Shown here: in pieces, positions 54,716 through 58,000 of the stretch
Numbering within the stretch: position 1 is the first letter of the stretch
How the letters are laid out: every line of letters starts with the position of its first letter
Source of the DNA: Cryptomeria japonica
Taxonomy: Eukaryota > Streptophyta > Pinopsida > Cupressales > Cupressaceae
Assembly: GCF_030272615.1 (NCBI RefSeq)
Contig: NC_081411.1
Coordinates: forward strand, 41,409,140-41,467,139
Direction of reading: 5' to 3'
Length of the DNA: 58,000 nucleotides
Notes under the pieces: generated by a model
What the model saw: the letters and a program-made list of their open reading frames with translations, nothing else
Database searches by the model: none
What the model was told of the DNA's origin: nothing
Translations under genes and position numbers: made by a program

Positions 54716-54929
54716 AAAAATTGGGATTTGATTGAATGACTAAGATTGAAAAGATTTTTGGTTAGATGGACGAACCTAATTGAGTGCATATCAGAGCTGC
54801 CATTTAGGGAAGGATGAAGATAGAAGAAAGCAAATGGGAAGATATTATGAGAATAAATAATAAAATCTATAATTATCTTCTCATAAATACCAAATTAGCA
54901 GGTTGAAGAGATAACAGAGGTAAAAATTA

Positions 54930-55892
54930 GAAATAAAAATTAGAAAGAGGAAGAGCTAAATCGGGTCATAAATAAATAAATAATTTTTTTATTTTATTTC
55001 ACTCAGACATGGTAATTAAATAAATTTTAAATTTATTTAATTAGAATAATTGGAGAAAGGGATTAAATAATTAAAATAATTATTTATTCATAGAAGAATA
55101 TTTAGCTTAGAATAAAGAGATTTAATAATTAAATGAATTATTTAATCAAAGAAGAATAGTTAGGATTAGTCGATTAAGATCAAGATTAATTGATCAGAAA
55201 GAGACAATGATGAACATTAATTAAATAATGAAGATTATTTAATTAATATTTTAGGAGAACAATAATTAAATAATTAAGAATTATTTAATTATAGGAAATT
55301 AGAAGAAGAATATTATTACTAATTAAATATTTAAAATTATTTAATTAGTTTAGACGAAAAAATTTAGTGAAAAGTGTCGATGAAGACTTATGACAATTTT
55401 CAGAGTATAAAATTAGAAAGTGGAATATAAAATTGGAAATAAAAATTAGAAAGAGGAAGAGCTAAGTTGGGTCATAAATTCACCCACACATGGTAATTAA
55501 TAAATTTTAAATTTATTTAATTAGAATAATTGGAGAAAGGGATTAAATAATTAAAATAATTATTTATTTATGGAAGAATAATTAGCTTAGAACAAAGAGA
55601 TTAAATAATTGAGTGAATTATTTAATCAAAGAGGAATAGTTAGGATTAGTTGATTAAGATCAAGATTAATTGATTAGAAAGAGACAATGATGAACATTAT
55701 TTAAATAATGAAGACTATTTAATTAATAGTTTAGAAGAACAATAATTAAATAATTAAGAATTATGTAATTATAAGAAATAAGAAGAAGAATGTCAGTACT
55801 AATTAAATAACTAAAATTATTTAATTAGTTTCAATGAAAAAGGTTAGTGAAAAGTGTCGATGAAGACTTATGACAATTTTTCAGTGTCTACA
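54930..55892 (-). repeat. Tandem duplication inside E6 LTR, about 475 and 457 bp
   Basis: GAAATAAAAATTAGAAAGAG ... GTGTCGATGAAGACTTATGA occurs at 54930 and again at 55436. The inner copy ends CAGAGTATAA where the outer ends CAGTGTCTACA, so even the LTR terminus was copied and then decayed. Confidence 0.9.
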
Positions 55893-55957
55893 AGTATTAT
55901 ATTTCATAGGATTTTATTGATGATTATTTATGGTGTATAAATGAGTCAATATAGGGA

Positions 55958-56368
55958 AAAAAGAAGTTAGATGTTGAATAACATGATAGCAAGACAAATT
56001 GCATTGCTTGGTACAAATAGTTTGATGGAAATCCAAGAAAATGTGCCAAATATAAATAAGATAAGAGTGTTAAGGAAATTCATGAAATTCAACTTGCTGA
56101 ATTAGAAAATGCAGGAATAACATGAATCCCACCTTTGGCTGGCTAAATATAGGGAAAAGTAATATAAAAGTTATTAGACTCTTGGAAAGTGGTAGGATCA
56201 CCAACTTACACATTGTTAGAAGGAAAACCAACAAGAAAAAGGTCAAAACATGCACATGTATTATATTACATGGAATGCTATCATTTAAATGATAGAAAGA
56301 GAATCCTACATAAACATATCCAAGGAGTTAGTGGACCTTCCAATCCAATGAATGAAAATCAAGTCTAA
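55958..56368 (+). pseudogene. Decayed coding stretch, family unknown
   Basis: A single frame with about seven stops but no indel: KTNCIAWYK, FDGNPRKCAKYK, DKSVKEIHEIQLAELENAGI, IPPLAG, KLLDSWKVVGSPTYTLLEGK, PTRKRSKHAHVLYYMECYHL and HKHIQGVSGPSNPMNENQV, ending TAA at 56366-56368. Residue make-up and the kept frame show a former protein or exon. I do not recognise it. It lies between the E6 LTR and E7, so it may be host-derived or part of an older element. Confidence 0.5.
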
Positions 56369-56665
56369 AGAACTTATGTCATGTAAAAAATTTATACTTA
56401 GATATAAGAATTTATCTAGGTGTCTAAAGCTAAAATAAATTACTAGTGGTGTTAATTAACATATTTGAGAAGTTACTTAGAAATAAGGATATTTGCCTTA
56501 TAACAATATTTTCAATTCAATTAAACTATTTTAATAAAGAATAAAGACACCATACAATGTGTGTATTTAAGGCACTAAAATAACGAGATGCTTAAAACTT
56601 AGAACTTGAAATTTAAACAAAATCCAAATGAATTATACAATGACCTAGTGTGAGGCTAAGGTTTT
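56369..56665. other. Spacer before E7, no gene seen
   Basis: AT-rich text; nothing supportable. Confidence 0.5.
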
Positions 56666-57145
56666 TGTTGGTGTAAATAAATATTCATCATGGATATTAT
56701 TACACCTTACTTAAGTTTACTTAGGAAATGCATTTCATAGTAGTTTGGGTATGAGACACTTGGGTGTTTTTGCCACATTGGGATAGTGTGTGTAGGAGAA
56801 TTTCCACCTTTTATGGTGTCGATCTTGTTGTTACACTCCACATTCAGTGGGTGATCCACTTCATGTGGACTATTATATTGTTTCTCCTACCTACCCACAC
56901 CTATTTCCTACCTACCCTTGTTTCTTATTGAGCCACATGTCATGTTTGTGTGCTCACATATCCATATACCCTTGCCTATATAAGCAAGCTCATCTACATT
57001 GTTTGTACGGGCAATCAATCTATATCTCATAATGATCCAGTTGATCATATTTTGCATCTTGATAGAATACAGTTTATTTCTATCATCTATTTTGTCTCTC
57101 TTATTTGTGCTTTCCATTGCCTCTTGATCTTGGCAAAATCGCACA
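56666..57145 (+). repeat. E7 5' LTR
   Basis: TGTTGGTGTAAATAAATATT ... AAAATCGCACA; the end is fixed by the primer site that follows. Unrelated to the E5 LTR beyond the first bases. Confidence 0.85.
56977..56984 (+). promoter_or_regulatory. TATA box in E7 LTR
   Basis: GCCTATATAAGCAAGC, about 160 bp before the LTR end; a strong plant TATA context. Confidence 0.8.
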
Positions 57146-57158
57146 TGGTATTAGAGCC
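57146..57158 (+). promoter_or_regulatory. E7 primer-binding site (tRNA-Met type)
   Basis: TGGTATTAGAGCC differs from the standard TGGTATCAGAGCC by one C to T change. Confidence 0.9.
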
Positions 57159-57976
57159 ATTAGAGTGTCATTGGTTTGTCAATTGAGAGAAATTTGATGC
57201 TATTTGAGATTGTGTATTTTGGAGCTTTCTATTGTAGTTTTTATTGAAGCTTGATGGGTCAAATCTGAGGTTACCATTGGAATGAGGAGGTCTAAGAAAG
57301 TTAGTTTTTTCTTTTGTTTCATCCAAATCGGACTTCAGAGGCCAAATCTAGAGGCATTTGAAGTTTGAAGCTGGGACGGAAATTTTCCAGAAATTATAAT
57401 TTTGCAGGCAATTTTCAAATAGTGATATATTACTCATCCAGACTCCTTTTTTCGAGAATTTTGTTTTGTTTTGGGGTATAATTTCATGATCTATGCAATG
57501 GTGCAAGATTTTTCTGAGTTTCGGATACAGGTTTTTCGGAAATCGTGAAATCCTGATTTTTACAACTTTGGAGGCTTCGTTTGGGGTCATACGACCTCCT
57601 TTTCAAGTGCTGTTTTTTTTTAAAGTGCATATTTTTTCATCTACTTTCATAATCTACCATTTGTTTGCAGTGATTTTAAGTAGAAATTGTACTTTCAGTA
57701 TTTGGCTATTGTTGGCATATTTGGTACTTGTATTTTGCTTGGATCTTAGTTTAGATCACTAGCAGTATTTGTTGAAGTCTCGTAGATCTCATTTTGAGAA
57801 GTTGTAAATTGAAATCAGAAGTCCACTTTGCCCTGTTTTGCAAGTGGCCCATTGTATATGCACTAAGTATAAAGTGTCAAATCACCATTTTGGGGGGGTT
57901 TCTTGATTGAGTATTTTGGGGGGGTGTCTTGTGTGATTGTGTCTCTCTCTATCTTGTGTTTTTTCATTTTGGTGCT
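57159..57976 (+). other. E7 leader
   Basis: Untranslated leader between primer site and gag; two seven-G runs, T-rich near 57610. Open frames here have no domain content. Confidence 0.6.
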
Positions 57977-58000
57977 ATGGGTTCACCTAAATTTCCACTT
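57977..58000 (+). CDS. E7 gag, first eight codons, cut by window
   Basis: ATG at 57977 gives MGSPKFPL to the last base. The position after a copia leader and the short GSPKF start suit a copia gag, but only eight codons are visible, so this rests on context. Confidence 0.4.

Larger units (their letters stand above)
54408..55892 (-). repeat. E6 5' LTR (minus strand)
   Basis: Minus strand starts TGTAGACACTGAAAAATTGTC (boundary GTCTACA at 55892) and ends CCTAGTGACA. The start matches the E2 and E3 LTR starts. A TATA box (CTATAAATT, minus) lies at 54707-54715. The U3 part is duplicated in tandem (54930-55892). Body and 3' LTR of E6 are not identified; only about 670 bp of leader remain to 53737. 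Confidence 0.65.
56666..58000 (+). mobile_element. E7: Ty1/copia element, 5' end only
   Basis: 480 bp LTR (56666-57145), a tRNA-Met primer site, an 818 bp leader and the start of gag at the window edge. The body lies beyond 58000. The leader holds ATTTTGGGGGGGT twice (near 57889 and 57911). Confidence 0.85.

Noticed and set aside
56908-57186. Open frames on both strands over the E7 LTR
   Set aside because: They overlap the TATA box, LTR end and primer site, so they are not genes.
1-58000. tRNA, rRNA or host housekeeping genes
   Set aside because: No cloverleaf with TTCRA/GGTTC arms or rRNA-like stretch was noticed on reading both strands, and every long coding region has retroelement content or is unrecognised.

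Overview
The window is a land-plant nuclear genomic segment, probably from a large gymnosperm-type genome (that part is inference). It is AT-rich and almost wholly built of nested LTR retrotransposons. I see no intact host gene, no rRNA or tRNA gene and no bacterial features. Nearly every coding region is a decayed retrotransposon polyprotein or an extra ORF carried by one.

Layout: E1 (1-12931, +) is an old Ty3/gypsy element of the Tat type (gag-PR, G-patch, RT, RNase H plus second RNase H, integrase). It is cut by the window start and followed by a 5.8 kb 3' region holding an antisense plant-mobile-domain (PMD) gene and a 3' LTR. E2 (14733-26097, -) is complete in structure: two near-identical LTRs and a 5 bp target duplication (ATAGG). 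It has lost RT, RNase H and most of integrase, and it also carries a PMD gene antisense to itself. 26103-29281 is old sequence without recognisable genes. E4 is a gypsy integrase tail (29282-29739) followed by an antisense extra ORF (29973-30126). That ORF resumes at 47304-48200, because a copia element (E5) landed in it.

E5 is a Sirevirus-like copia element. Its 5' LTR was split by gypsy element E3 (30209-40382): the first 82 bp of the LTR lie at 30127-30208 and the rest resumes at 40383. A deletion removed the 3' part of E3 and about 424 bp of the E5 LTR. E5 then runs to its 3' LTR (45852-47303). Right of it, 48481-52547 is a long decayed + strand ORF of unknown family (globular N-terminus, coiled-coil C-terminus), divergent from the antisense ORF. 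Two minus-strand Tat-like LTRs follow (52622-53736 and 54408-55892), then an unrecognised decayed coding stretch (55958-56368), then the 5' end of another copia element (E7, LTR 56666-57145) that runs off the window.

The most unusual content is not protein coding. There is a six-unit array of hairpins whose arms covary (16123-16332) inside the intron of the antisense PMD gene of E2. There are two arrays of exactly 22 bp units with a constant and a variable half (31607-31760 and 32175-32328) in the leader of E3. A related irregular array lies upstream of the PMD exon of E1 (10556-10834). A hairpin abutting the polypurine tract is conserved between E1 and E2 with a compensatory base pair. Together these suggest that this retrotransposon group carries structured, repeat-rich noncoding modules next to captured antisense genes.
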